DNA of 64,000 bases, taken from contig CP019169.1 in the NCBI GenBank assembly GCA_001953215.1, positions 2,852,001 through 2,916,000 of the forward strand, given 5' to 3'. This document shows, in pieces, positions 12,315-22,307 of the stretch. The stretch comes from Betaproteobacteria bacterium GR16-43. Its GTDB lineage: Bacteria; Pseudomonadota; Gammaproteobacteria; Burkholderiales; Usitatibacteraceae. The stretch's first letter is position 1. Each line of letters starts with the position of its first letter. A program made the position numbers and the translations under genes. Under the pieces are notes generated by a model. It did not search any database. It had not been told where the DNA came from and worked only from the letters and a program-made list of their open reading frames with translations.

Positions 12315-13631
12315 GTGGAACGCGACCTCTTCAACGAGTCCGGGGCGGCCTATGTGCCGCTGGCGGAGCGCCTCCGGCCGCAGAAGGTCGAGGAGGTGGT
12401 CGGCCAGCGCCACCTGCTGGGCGAGGGCAAGCCCCTCTGGATCGCGCTGCACGCGGGCCGGCCCCATTCGATGATCCTCTGGGGTCCCCCCGGCGTCGGC
12501 AAGACCACGCTGGCCCGCCTGATGGCCCAGGCCTTCAAGGCGGAGTTCATCGCCATCTCCGCCGTCCTCGCGGGCGTGAAGGAGATCCGCGAAGCGGTGG
12601 AGCGCGCGAAGCTCACCCGCGAGCAGTACGGCCGCTCCACGATCATGTTCGTGGACGAGGTGCACCGCTTCAACAAGTCGCAGCAGGATGCGTTCCTGCC
12701 GCACGTGGAGTCGGGCCTGCTCACGTTCATCGGCGCCACCACGGAGAACCCGTCGTTCGAGGTGAACGGCGCGTTGCTCTCGCGCGCCGCGGTGTACGTG
12801 CTGGAGAGCCTGACCGCGGACGACCTCGACACGCTGATCCAGCGCGGCTTCGAGGCCGAGCAGGTCGACGTGACTTCCGAGGCGAAGAAGCGCATCGCCG
12901 AATTCGCGGACGGCGACGGCCGCCGCGCGCTGAACCTGGTCGAGCAGATCGCGCAGGCCGCGCGCCTCGAGGGCCGGCGTGGCGCCGACGTGGACTACGT
13001 GGACGCGGTGGCCCAGCGCGCCGGGCGGCGCTTCGACAAGGGCGGCGACAACTTCTACGACCAGATCTCCGCGATGCACAAGAGCATGCGCGGCAGCGAC
13101 CCCGACGCGGCCCTCTACTGGCTCGTGCGCATGCTCGACGGCGGCGCCGACCCGCGCTACATGGCCCGCCGCATGATCCGCATGGCGAGCGAGGACGTGG
13201 GGCTCGCGGACCCGCGCGCCCTCGAAGTGGCGCTGAACGCGGCCGAAGTCTACGAGCGATTGGGCAGCCCCGAAGGCGAGCTGGCGCTGGCCGAATGCAT
13301 CGTCTACCTCGCGATCGCCGCCAAGTCGAATGCGGTCTACACGGCGTACAACGAGGCGAGGGCCTTCATCCAGAAAGACGGCACGCGTCCGGTGCCGATG
13401 CACATCCGCAACGCGCCCACGAAGCTCATGAAGAACCTGGGATACGGCGACCACTACCGCTATGCCCACGACGAGACCGAAGGCTACGCGGCGGGCGAGA
13501 ACTACTTCCCCGAGGGCATGGAGCGTCCGAACTGGTATCGCCCGACCGACCGCGGCCTTGAATCGAAGATCCGAGAGAAGCTCGAGCACCTCCGTTCACT
13601 GGACGCGAAGGCCCGCAAACAAGGAAAATAG
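12315..13631 (+). CDS. rarA: Replication-associated recombination protein A
   Basis: 438 residues of the AAA+ clamp-loader-like family (RarA/MgsA, homologous to eukaryotic WRNIP1). Walker A GPPGVGKTT has Lys63; Walker B is IMFVDEVHRFNKSQQD; sensor 1 is GATTENPSF. The C-terminal tetramerisation domain contains YDQISAMHKSMRGSDPDAALYWL, a strong family signature. It acts at stalled replication forks with SSB. The start is a GTG, with no ATG in frame nearby. A palindromic repeat begins directly after the stop, so transcription may end there before serS. Confidence 0.95.
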   Translation: MERDLFNESGAAYVPLAERLRPQKVEEVVGQRHLLGEGKPLWIALHAGRPHSMILWGPPGVGKTTLARLMAQAFKAEFIAISAVLAGVKEIREAVERAKLTREQYGRSTIMFVDEVHRFNKSQQDAFLPHVESGLLTFIGATTENPSFEVNGALLSRAAVYVLESLTADDLDTLIQRGFEAEQVDVTSEAKKRIAEFADGDGRRALNLVEQIAQAARLEGRRGADVDYVDAVAQRAGRRFDKGGDNFYDQISAMHKSMRGSDPDAALYWLVRMLDGGADPRYMARRMIRMASEDVGLADPRALEVALNAAEVYERLGSPEGELALAECIVYLAIAAKSNAVYTAYNEARAFIQKDGTRPVPMHIRNAPTKLMKNLGYGDHYRYAHDETEGYAAGENYFPEGMERPNWYRPTDRGLESKIREKLEHLRSLDAKARKQGK

Positions 13632-13633
13632 AA

Positions 13634-13714
13634 AAATCGGGGTCAGGGTAGAAATATCTTCATATTTCTACCCTGACCCCGATTTCAAAGATATTTCTAC
13701 CCTGACCCCGATTT
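13634..13714. repeat. Palindromic repeat, copy 2 with an extra third arm
   Basis: Arms at 13634-13657 and 13662-13685 are identical to those of the 6432 element, with loop CTTC instead of CTAG. A third copy of the right arm follows at 13691-13714 after the linker CAAAG. The third arm ends 7 bases before the serS start codon and so replaces the normal leader and ribosome site. It looks like a REP/BIME-type mosaic. Confidence 0.9.
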
Positions 13715-13721
13715 CTCCCCA

Positions 13722-15013
<1,292 letters not shown>

Positions 15014-15017
<4 letters not shown>

Positions 15018-15646
15018 CCACGCGCTTCATCGTCGTGCGCCATGGCGAGACCGCGTGGAATGTCGCCGCGCGCATCCAGGGCCACTCGGACAGCAACCTC
15101 ACCGACGTGGGCCGTTCGCAGGCCGCGGCGATCGGGGCCCGCCTGCGCGCGGAGGATTTCGAGGCCCTCGTCTCGAGCGACCTGGGCCGTGCGTACGAGA
15201 CGGCACGCATCATCGCCTCGCTGACCGGGCACAAGGTCGCGCGCGACGCGAGGCTGCGCGAGCGGTCCTTCGGCGTCGGGGAAGGCCTGACCTACGGCGA
15301 GCTGGACCACCAGTACCCGGACGCCTTCTCGAAGGTGCGCGATACCGATCCGGATTTCGCGATTCCCGGGGGGGAGAGCCGCCGGCAGTTCTACGTGCGC
15401 GTGAAGGAGGCCTTCGAGGCGCTGGCCCGGGAGCACGCCGGATCGCGGCTCGCGGTCGTGGCGCACGGCGGCGTGCTCGCATCGCTCTACCGCGTGATCC
15501 ACGGCCTCGCGATCGCGGCTCCGCATCCCATCCCGATCGCCAACGCGTCCTTCAACGCCCTCGCGTTCGACGGTTCAAGCTGGACCGTCGAGGCCTGGGG
15601 CGACACTTCTCACCTGGACGCGGGCGCGCTCTTCGAGACGCTCTGA
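15014..15646 (+). CDS. Histidine phosphatase family protein (phosphoglycerate-mutase-like)
   Basis: 210 residues. The N-terminal [10 protein letters not shown] holds the phosphoacceptor His in the RHG motif; a second catalytic His lies in VVAHGGVL, and GEGLTYGEL matches the acid region. This is the dPGM-like phosphatase branch (GpmB/CobC-like), and the substrate cannot be told. The GTG start overlaps the serS stop (GTGA), so translation depends on reading through the repeat-derived serS tail. The 3' end overlaps the convergent mltF gene by 37 bases. Confidence 0.87.
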
Positions 15647-17025
15647 ACCGGCTCGAGCACGGCGGGCCGCGGGATGAGCGGCGTGTCGCGCGGCGAGAGG
15701 CGGTCGATGATGTCGCGGTAGTTCCGGATGTTGTCCACGAAATCGAGCGTCTCGTAGCCGCGCGCGTACCCGTGCTTCAACGTGGGATAGATCTTCGGGT
15801 CGGCGAGCTTCTTCAGCACGAAGCGCACGTTCTGCCACTGGTCCGGGTCCAGGCCCGAGCGCTGCGCGAGGATGCGCGCGTCCTCCAGGTGGCCCATCCC
15901 CACGTTGTAGGCGGCGAGCGCGAGATACGTTCGGTCGGGCTCGGGAATGCGCTGCGGAACGTTGTCCTTCATCAGCACGAGGTAGCGCGCGCCGCCGAGG
16001 ATGCTCTCGCGGGCATCGAGGCGGTCCTTCACCTGCAGCCGCTGGGCGGTGTCCTCGGTGAGCATCATCAGCCCGCGCACGCCGGTGGGCGAGGTGGCCT
16101 TCGGGTCCCAATGCGACTCCTGGTAGCCGATGGCCGCGAGGAGGCGCCAGTCGACGCCGCTCGCCCGCTCCGCTTCGATGAAGTAGCCGCGCAGCGCCGG
16201 CAGCGTGGTGTCGATGCGTTCGAGGAACGTGGAGGCATCCACCACGGAGATGCTCTTCACGTGGCCGTAGTGCCGGTCCACCAGGCGCTTCAGCGTGCCG
16301 TCCTTCGTGACGCGTTCGAAGAACGGTCTTGCCGCGCCGAGAATCCGATCCTTGTCGATCGACGCGACGAGCCACGCATGGTCCACGGGCTTGCCCACGT
16401 CGAAGGCGGTGTCGAGCTGGGGGAAGTGCTTGCGCAGGAGCGTAAAGCGCGTGGACTCCATCAGCGCGTAGTCGAGCTTCCCATCCACGAGCTGCTGCAG
16501 CAGGTCGCCGGTGGGTGTGCCCGGCGGGAGGCGCTCGATCGGTACGGAGAGCTTCGGCGGCTCCATCAGCAGCGAATCCGCGTAGGACTCCTCGACCACG
16601 CCCACGCGCTTGCCCGAGAGCTCCACCAGCGACTTCGGTTTCGGCTCCGCGGTCCGGTAGACGACGACGTGCTGCGCGGTGAAGTACGAGGGACCCCAGG
16701 TCGTGCCGCCCGGGAGATCGAGCTGGCGCACGAGCGCGGCCGCCGCCAGGTGCGCCCGGCCGGCCTTGATCGCGGGTTCGATCTTCGACACGTCGTCGGC
16801 AAGCACGAACCGCACCTTCACGCCGAGGTCCTTGGCGAAGAGCGTGACCAGGTCGTATTCGAAGCCGGACGCGTGGCCCTCGGCGTCCTCGAAGTAGGTC
16901 GCGGGGCCGTTCACCGTGAGAACGACGAGTTCCCCGGCCTGGTCGATCGTGCCGATAGGCTTCGGCCCGACGTCGCATCCGGAGGCGAGGCAAGCGAGAA
17001 ACACGAGGAGTCGCCGCGCCAGCAT
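15610..17025 (-). CDS. mltF: Membrane-bound lytic transglycosylase F
   Basis: 471 residues. A lipoprotein signal ends LASGC with lipid-acceptor Cys17. An ABC-type solute-binding domain (about 30-255) precedes an SLT domain (about 270-430), with catalytic Glu303 in AIGYQESHWDP and the later LALAAYNVGMGHLEDAR. MltF cleaves the glycan strands of peptidoglycan at the outer membrane. The two-domain order and length match the family. It is convergent with the phosphatase gene (37-base overlap) and divergent from ispD. Confidence 0.93.
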   Translation of the reverse strand: MLARRLLVFLACLASGCDVGPKPIGTIDQAGELVVLTVNGPATYFEDAEGHASGFEYDLVTLFAKDLGVKVRFVLADDVSKIEPAIKAGRAHLAAAALVRQLDLPGGTTWGPSYFTAQHVVVYRTAEPKPKSLVELSGKRVGVVEESYADSLLMEPPKLSVPIERLPPGTPTGDLLQQLVDGKLDYALMESTRFTLLRKHFPQLDTAFDVGKPVDHAWLVASIDKDRILGAARPFFERVTKDGTLKRLVDRHYGHVKSISVVDASTFLERIDTTLPALRGYFIEAERASGVDWRLLAAIGYQESHWDPKATSPTGVRGLMMLTEDTAQRLQVKDRLDARESILGGARYLVLMKDNVPQRIPEPDRTYLALAAYNVGMGHLEDARILAQRSGLDPDQWQNVRFVLKKLADPKIYPTLKHGYARGYETLDFVDNIRNYRDIIDRLSPRDTPLIPRPAVLEPVQSVSKSAPASR

Positions 17026-17062
17026 GGACCCAGTTTACAATGGCCGCCTCACTCGAACTCAC

Positions 17063-17764
17063 ATGCCGAAGATCTTCGCTCTCGTGCCCGCCGCCGGGCA
17101 GGGCACGCGCCTCGGGGATGCCGTTCCGAAGCAGTACATCCCGCTGGCCGGCAAGCCCATGATGTTCCACGCGCTGGAGACGCTCGCGTCGATCGCGCGC
17201 ATCCACACGGTGGTCGCCATCCTCTCGCCGCTGGATCGGCACTGGGGCGAACATGACTGGAGCGAATTCCCCGAGAAGATCGAAGCCGCCTTCACCGGCG
17301 GGGCCAACCGCGCCGAAAGCGTCGTGAACGCGCTGGAGCACCTGGCGCCGCGCATGGCGAAGGACGACTGGGTGCTGGTCCACGATGCCGCGCGCCCCTG
17401 CATCACGAAATCCCTGGTGGAGCAGTTCCTGGACGAGGTGATCACCGATCCCGTGGGCGGCCTGCTCGCGATGCCGCTGGCCGATACGTTGAAGCGCGCC
17501 GAAGTCACCTTGCGCGTCGCCGAGACCGTGCCGCGCGAGCACCTCTGGCGCGCCCAGACTCCGCAGATGTTCCGTTGCGGAATCCTGAAGCGCGGCCTGG
17601 CCTCGAAGCCCGATGCGACCGATGAATCCCAGGCCGTCGAGAACCTGCTCGGCCAGGCGCCGAAGCTGGTCCAGGGCGAGAACTCGAACATCAAGGTCAC
17701 GTTCGCCGAGGATCTCGAGCTCGCCGAACTCATCCTCCTGCGCCGCGCGATGGTGCCCGCGTGA
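17063..17764 (+). CDS. ispD: 2-C-methyl-D-erythritol 4-phosphate cytidylyltransferase
   Basis: 233 residues. The nucleotidyltransferase signature [12 protein letters not shown] lies near the N-terminus, [10 protein letters not shown] in the middle, and VRAxTPQ-like RAQTPQMFR further on. IspD makes CDP-methylerythritol from MEP and CTP in the non-mevalonate isoprenoid route. The ATG before [11 protein letters not shown] is chosen; an upstream ATG at 17025 would add about 13 residues without family support. It is coupled to ispF by a 4-base overlap. Confidence 0.95.
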   Translation: MPKIFALVPAAGQGTRLGDAVPKQYIPLAGKPMMFHALETLASIARIHTVVAILSPLDRHWGEHDWSEFPEKIEAAFTGGANRAESVVNALEHLAPRMAKDDWVLVHDAARPCITKSLVEQFLDEVITDPVGGLLAMPLADTLKRAEVTLRVAETVPREHLWRAQTPQMFRCGILKRGLASKPDATDESQAVENLLGQAPKLVQGENSNIKVTFAEDLELAELILLRRAMVPA

Positions 17765-18234
17765 CGATGCGCATCGGCCAGGGCTTCGACGTCCACCAGC
17801 TGGTCGCGGGCCGCAAGCTCGTGATCGGCGGCGTGGAGATTCCGCACGAGAAGGGTTTGCTCGGCCACAGCGATGCCGATGTGCTCCTGCATGCGATCTG
17901 CGATGCGTTGCTGGGCGCGGCGGCGCTGGGGGACATCGGGAAACATTTTCCCGACAGCGACCCGCGCTACAAGGGCATCGACAGCCGCGCGCTGCTACGC
18001 CACATCTTCGCGCTGCTGAAGGAGAAGGGCTATCGCGTCGTGAACGTGGACGCCACGATCATCGCGGAAGCCCCGCGGATGGCGCCGCATATCCCGGCCA
18101 TGTGCGTAAACATCGCCGCCGATCTCGATGTCGGGGTGAACGACGTGAACGTGAAGGCCACGACGACCGAGAAGCTCGGGTTCACCGGGCGCGGTGAGGG
18201 GATTGCCGCTTCCGCGGTTTGTCTGATTGACTGA
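17761..18234 (+). CDS. ispF: 2-C-methyl-D-erythritol 2,4-cyclodiphosphate synthase
   Basis: 157 residues, the usual length. [11 protein letters not shown] and [27 protein letters not shown] carry the zinc-binding Asp/His/His set; [16 protein letters not shown] is the C-terminal signature. It closes the ring in the MEP pathway step after IspE. The start may be the GTG overlapping the ispD stop or the ATG six bases later (17767); both give a normal protein. Confidence 0.96.
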   Translation: MTMRIGQGFDVHQLVAGRKLVIGGVEIPHEKGLLGHSDADVLLHAICDALLGAAALGDIGKHFPDSDPRYKGIDSRALLRHIFALLKEKGYRVVNVDATIIAEAPRMAPHIPAMCVNIAADLDVGVNDVNVKATTTEKLGFTGRGEGIAASAVCLID

Positions 18235-18242
18235 CTAGGGCA

Positions 18243-18390
18243 AAAGGCGCTCTCCGCAGATAAACGCAGATAAACGCCGATGACCCCCTCAAGCAAATGG
18301 AAAGGACATTGGGTTTAACCCCAGTTCTTCTTGTTGTTGCTTGAGGAGATCATCGGCGTTTATCCGCGTTTATCTGCGGAGGGAGCCTTT
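18243..18390. repeat. Long imperfect hairpin, 54-base arms (GATAAACGC units)
   Basis: Arms 18243-18296 and 18337-18390 are inverted copies with 5 mismatches in 54 and a 40-base loop. Inside the arms a short unit (CGCAGATAAA) is repeated. It fills the gap between convergent ispF and the kinase gene and could end transcription from both sides. The architecture matches the hairpins at 22175 and 27381, though the sequences differ. Confidence 0.88.
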
Positions 18391-18404
18391 CGCCGTAACG
18401 CGCG

Positions 18405-19694
18405 CTAGCGCCGGAATTGCGCCAGCACCGAAGAAGTCCACGTCAGCCGCTCGATGAGCGTGCGCAGGAACTCCCGGTTGAAGCGAAGCTGGCAGCCGTC
18501 GGAGAGGCTCTCCAGCTGCGTCGCCTGGATCTTCAGCAGGTGCACTTCGGAGACGGAGATGATCGAGGCCGAGCGCCGGGCGCGGTCGCCCGAGAGGTAG
18601 GCCATCTCGCCGAAGCAATCGCCTTCCTTCAGGACGTTGAGCAGCTTGCCGTCCTTGACCACTTTCACCTGCCCACCCACCACGATGAAGAAGGCCTGGC
18701 CGACTTCACCCTCGACCAGCAGGTTTTCGTCGCGTCCATGCGTTTCCCACACGGCGCCGCGCAGCACTTCCCAGAGCTCGGCATCGCGGAACTCGCGGAA
18801 GAACGGCAGCGAGCGCAGCTTGTTGAACTTCTCCGTCGAGCTGATCTCGTGCGAATAGCGCTCGAGCTGCGGGAAAGTGTTGGCAAGGTCCGTGGCCATC
18901 TCGAACCAGGAGCCGTAGCGCACCTTCGGATCCTTGTGCATCGCCTTCTTCACGATCTCCATCAGCTTCTCGGGGAGGTCGGGGCGCAGCTGGTCGATGG
19001 GGACCGGATCCTCGTTCAGGATCTTGTTGATCATCGCGACCGAGTTCTCGGCGCGGAACGGCAGCTTGCCGGTGAGGAGCTCGTACATCACCACGCCCAG
19101 CGAGTAGATGTCCGACTGGACGCTGGGGCCTTCCTCGTTGATCTGCTCGGGCGACATGTAGGCCGGCGAGCCGAGGAAGCCGTCGATCTGCGTGTGGGTC
19201 GCGTGCGAGATCTTCGCGGTGCCGAAGTCGCTGATCTTGATGTCGTCGCGGTCGCTCAACAGGATGTTGGCGGGCTTGATGTCGCGGTGGATCACGCCGT
19301 TCTGGAAGGCGTAGTCGAGCGCGCGGCACATCTTGAAGATCACCAGCACGGCCTGGCGCACGGGCAGCAGGTTGGTCTCGGTGCAGTACTTCTTGAGCGA
19401 GCCGCCCGTCACGTACTCCATGACGATGTAGCGCTGGTCGCCTTCGACCACGGCATCGAACACGCCGACGATGTTCGGGTGGTTCAGCTTCCCCGCGAGC
19501 GAGGCTTCGTTGAGGAACAGCTTCTCGAAGCGGATCGCTTCCTCTTCGCCCATCTCGGAGTCGCTCTTGGCGACCTTCACGGCCACCTTGCGATCGTTAA
19601 ACGGGTCCTCGGCCAGGTAGACGACCGCAGAAGCGCCCTGGCCCAGTTCGGACAGGAGGTTGTACTTGCCGATCTTCGAGGGGCGGTCGGACAC
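18405..19694 (-). CDS. Ser/Thr protein kinase fused to a cyclic-nucleotide-binding-like domain
   Basis: 429 residues from a GTG before SDRPSKIGKYNLL. The kinase domain (about 10-275) is complete: Lys40 in VAVKVAK, HRDIKPAN at 136-143 and DFG at 156-158, with GSPAYMSPEQ as the activation segment end. The C-terminal region (about 305-420) is a CRP-type sensor barrel with VEGEVGQAFFIVVGGQVKVV and GDCFGEMAYLSGDRARRSASI. Phosphorylation gated by a nucleotide or a similar ligand is likely. No membrane segment is seen. A start at 19772 would overlap mnmH by 41 bases and add residues unlike kinases. The targets are unknown. Confidence 0.88.
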   Translation of the reverse strand: MSDRPSKIGKYNLLSELGQGASAVVYLAEDPFNDRKVAVKVAKSDSEMGEEEAIRFEKLFLNEASLAGKLNHPNIVGVFDAVVEGDQRYIVMEYVTGGSLKKYCTETNLLPVRQAVLVIFKMCRALDYAFQNGVIHRDIKPANILLSDRDDIKISDFGTAKISHATHTQIDGFLGSPAYMSPEQINEEGPSVQSDIYSLGVVMYELLTGKLPFRAENSVAMINKILNEDPVPIDQLRPDLPEKLMEIVKKAMHKDPKVRYGSWFEMATDLANTFPQLERYSHEISSTEKFNKLRSLPFFREFRDAELWEVLRGAVWETHGRDENLLVEGEVGQAFFIVVGGQVKVVKDGKLLNVLKEGDCFGEMAYLSGDRARRSASIISVSEVHLLKIQATQLESLSDGCQLRFNREFLRTLIERLTWTSSVLAQFRR

Positions 19695-19731
19695 GAGGCC
19701 AGCGCCGGAGGGTGCGCAAGGAAGGATTATT

Positions 19732-20820
19732 TCAAGCGAGTTTAGCCGAAATCTCCCGGGCAATCCGCACAAACCCCTCGCCGGAGACGTCCGTCACCGT
19801 TACAGGCGTGGCCGTCTGCGCATCCTGGTAGTTCCGGTACATCGAACGCCGGTAGGCCGGGTCGTAGTGTTCGTCCAGCAGGTCGGCCACCAGGTCCTTC
19901 CAGCGGCCCTCCGAGGCGTGGGTACGCCATCGCTCGATGCGCTCGGCCCCGTGCAGCGGCCGCAGGCAGTCGATCTTCTCCAGCAGGACCGCGGGGCGCT
20001 CGATGAGGTGCACGTAGTCCTCCAGGAGCAGCGCGATGCGGCCCTCCCGGGTGGTGTCCAGGCGCAGGCACCGGCCCGCGCGCATGCGCTCCATCAGCAC
20101 CTCGGGGACGCGCAGGTTGCCCACCTTCCGGCTCTCGGACTCGACGAACACCGGGCGCGCGGCGTCGAAGGTCGAGAGCGCGGCCCAGATCGCCGTCTCG
20201 AACGCCTTCTGGGTCGGTTGCGGGGCGTCGGGCAGGTCGCCCAGGAGCGATCCGCGATGGGCCGCCAGCACCTCGAGGTCGAGCACCTGCGTGCCCTGGC
20301 CCGCGAGCGCCTCCAGCAGCCGGCTCTTGCCCGTGCCCGTGGCACCGCAGACCACGCGGAAGTCGAAGCGCACCGGCATTTCGTCGAGTTCCTCGACCAC
20401 CTGCTTGCGAAAGGCCTTGTATCCCCCTTCGAGCCGGAAGGCGTCCCAGCCGACCTGCCGCAGCAGGTACGCGAGCGCGCCGGAGCGCGCGCCCCCGCGC
20501 CAGCAATAGGTCAGGGGCCGCCATTCGCGCGGCTTGCCGGCGAAGGACTCGGAGATGTGGCGCGCCACGTTGCGGGCCGCCATCGGGGCCCCGATGCGCT
20601 TGGCCTCGAAGGCGCCCTGCTGCTTGTATGCGGTGCCCACGACGATGCGCTCCTCGTCGTCGAGCGTGGGGCAGTTGATCGCACCGGGCAGGTGGTCCTC
20701 GGCGTACTCCGAAGGGCTGCGCGCGTCGATGATCGCGTCGAATCCGCGCAGTTGCGCGAGGGTCAGCGGTGGCGCGATGAGGCCCGCGGGGCGCTCTCGA
20801 ACGAACGGAAGCTCGGTCAC
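19732..20820 (-). CDS. mnmH: tRNA 2-selenouridine/geranyl-2-thiouridine synthase
   Basis: 362 residues. An N-terminal rhodanese domain carries catalytic Cys106 in TYCWRGG, and the C-terminal half has a P-loop GATGTGKS at 159-166. MnmH replaces the sulfur of mnm5s2U34 in tRNA by selenium, using selenophosphate, and also makes geranylated thiouridine. The GTG start lies in the tesA stop (GTGA). The selenophosphate synthase gene selD, often next door, is not in this window. Confidence 0.93.
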   Translation of the reverse strand: MTELPFVRERPAGLIAPPLTLAQLRGFDAIIDARSPSEYAEDHLPGAINCPTLDDEERIVVGTAYKQQGAFEAKRIGAPMAARNVARHISESFAGKPREWRPLTYCWRGGARSGALAYLLRQVGWDAFRLEGGYKAFRKQVVEELDEMPVRFDFRVVCGATGTGKSRLLEALAGQGTQVLDLEVLAAHRGSLLGDLPDAPQPTQKAFETAIWAALSTFDAARPVFVESESRKVGNLRVPEVLMERMRAGRCLRLDTTREGRIALLLEDYVHLIERPAVLLEKIDCLRPLHGAERIERWRTHASEGRWKDLVADLLDEHYDPAYRRSMYRNYQDAQTATPVTVTDVSGEGFVRIAREISAKLA

Positions 20821-21452
20821 GAAGCCTTCTTCGGCACGAGCACGGGCTGCAGCACGGCCCAGACGTTGTCCAGGATCCGGGGTTGCGCCTCGGCCGTCGG
20901 GTGCAACTGGTCGGCCTGGAAGAGCTCGCGCTTGTCCGCCACGCCCTCCAGCAGGAACGGCACGAGCGGAATCTTCATGCGCTTGGCGATATCGCCATAC
21001 ATGTCGCGGAACTGTGCCGCGTATTCGATGCCATAATTCGGTGGAATCATGAGGCCCACGAGCACGGGCGTGGCTTTCGCCTCTCGTGCGAGGCGCACCA
21101 TCTGTTCGAGGTTGGCCCGCGCGGCGGCGATCGGCAGTCCCCTCAGCGCGTCGTTCGCGCCGAGCGCGATCACCACCACCTGCGGGCGGTGCAGCTTCAG
21201 GTCTTGCGGAAGGCGGCGCAAGCCCCCGGCGGTCGTTTCGCCGGAGACGCTGGCGTTCACCACCTTCCACGCGGGCGCCTTCTGCTCCAGGCGGCGCTCG
21301 AGCAGCGCGGGCCAGCCCTGGGTCGTGGCGAGCCCGTAGGCGGCCGAGAGGCTGTCCCCGAACACCAGCACGTTGCCGGCACCCGCGGCGCTGCCGGCCG
21401 TGGCAATGAAGGCGAAGACAACGCGAAGCAGGGCGGAGAAGAATGGACGCAC
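20817..21452 (-). CDS. tesA: Periplasmic GDSL esterase/thioesterase I
   Basis: 211 residues with a Sec signal (about 1-25). The SGNH hydrolase blocks are all present: FGDSLSAAYG with nucleophile Ser34, SGETTAGG, GANDALRG, and ADQLHPT with the Asp/His pair. The family (TesA/Apr) hydrolyses acyl-CoA, lysophospholipids and aryl esters in the periplasm. The start is a GTG. The first codons overlap the divergent ABC ATPase gene by 10 bases, the usual tesA-ybbA arrangement in proteobacteria. Confidence 0.92.
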   Translation of the reverse strand: MRPFFSALLRVVFAFIATAGSAAGAGNVLVFGDSLSAAYGLATTQGWPALLERRLEQKAPAWKVVNASVSGETTAGGLRRLPQDLKLHRPQVVVIALGANDALRGLPIAAARANLEQMVRLAREAKATPVLVGLMIPPNYGIEYAAQFRDMYGDIAKRMKIPLVPFLLEGVADKRELFQADQLHPTAEAQPRILDNVWAVLQPVLVPKKAS

Positions 21453-22162
21453 GGACGCAGGATGGGATTCAGCCGGTGGGGCAGGAAGTCCGCCCCGCCG
21501 CCATTGTGAGGGCGGCGGGCCTCACGAAACAAGTCGCCACGCCCGACCACACGCTGGTCATCGTGCGCGATGCGAACCTCGCGGTGCAGGCCGGCGAAGC
21601 CGTCGCCATCCTCGGAGCCTCGGGTTCGGGGAAGTCCACGTTGCTGGGATTGCTCGCCGGGCTGGACGTTCCCTCGTCCGGCAAGGTGTGGATCGACGGC
21701 GAGGACCTCTTCGCGCTGGACGAAGACGGCCGCGCCCGCCTTCGCGGCCGCATGGTCGGTTTCGTGTTCCAGTCGTTCCAGCTCCTGCCGGCCCTGACGG
21801 CCCTCGAGAACGTGATGTTGCCGCTCGAGCTCGCCGGCGGTCGCGATGCGAAGGCGCGAGCGTCCCGCGTTCTCGAAGAAGTGGGGCTGGGCGATCGCCT
21901 CGGCCACTATCCCCGCCAGCTTTCGGGCGGCGAGCAGCAAAGGGTCGCGGTGGCACGCGCGTTCGTGACGGAACCCAAATTGCTCTTCGCGGATGAACCG
22001 ACGGGGAACCTCGATTCGGTGACCGGTGACCATGTGATCGAGTTGCTGTTCCGCATGAATCGCGAACGGGGGACCACGTTGGTGTTGGTCACGCATGACG
22101 AGCACCTGGCGGCGCGATGCGGGCGGCGGATCCGGATCGTTTCGGGCGTGGTGCAAGAGTGA
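21443..22162 (+). CDS. ABC transporter ATPase (YbbA/LolD type)
   Basis: 239 residues. Walker A GASGSGKST (58-66), Q-loop FVFQSFQLLP, signature LSGGEQQRVAVARA and Walker B LLFADEPTGNLDS are all intact. It belongs to the MacB/LolD/YbbA group that pairs with FtsX-fold permeases. The partner permease follows at 22308 but is separated by a 145-base gap holding a hairpin repeat. It is divergent from tesA with overlapping starts. Confidence 0.92.
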   Translation: MDARTQDGIQPVGQEVRPAAIVRAAGLTKQVATPDHTLVIVRDANLAVQAGEAVAILGASGSGKSTLLGLLAGLDVPSSGKVWIDGEDLFALDEDGRARLRGRMVGFVFQSFQLLPALTALENVMLPLELAGGRDAKARASRVLEEVGLGDRLGHYPRQLSGGEQQRVAVARAFVTEPKLLFADEPTGNLDSVTGDHVIELLFRMNRERGTTLVLVTHDEHLAARCGRRIRIVSGVVQE

Positions 22163-22174
22163 AGATGAAAGGCA

Positions 22175-22296
22175 TTGAACCGCAGAGGACGCAGAGGTCG
22201 CAGAGGAAAGGCGAGGCTGCGAACCTGGCTCCACGTTGCTCAATCACGCATTTGACCCGGGTTTCCTCTGCGTCCTCTGCGTCCTCTGCGGTTCAA
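22175..22296. repeat. Hairpin repeat with 35-base arms of CGCAGAGGA units
   Basis: Arms 22175-22209 and 22262-22296 are inverted copies with one mismatch and a 52-base loop. Each arm is three near-identical 9-base units (CGCAGAGGA). It lies between the ATPase and permease genes of one transport system and would form a strong RNA hairpin in their shared transcript. Confidence 0.9.
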
Positions 22297-22307
22297 CGCT
22301 CTATTCC

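Noticed and set aside
11304-13589. 761-codon open frame on the minus strand across LysR and rarA
   Set aside because: Antisense to two well-supported genes; its product is rich in Arg, His and Asp with no family motif.
18405-19772. Longer start for the kinase at 19772
   Set aside because: It would overlap mnmH by 41 bases and add 26 residues unlike kinases. The GTG at 19694 begins the family-like SDRPSKIGKY.
22236-22307. N-terminal extension of the permease (CVLCVLCG)
   Set aside because: It is the translation of the CGCAGAGGA hairpin repeat, not protein sequence; the ATG at 22308 begins the family match.
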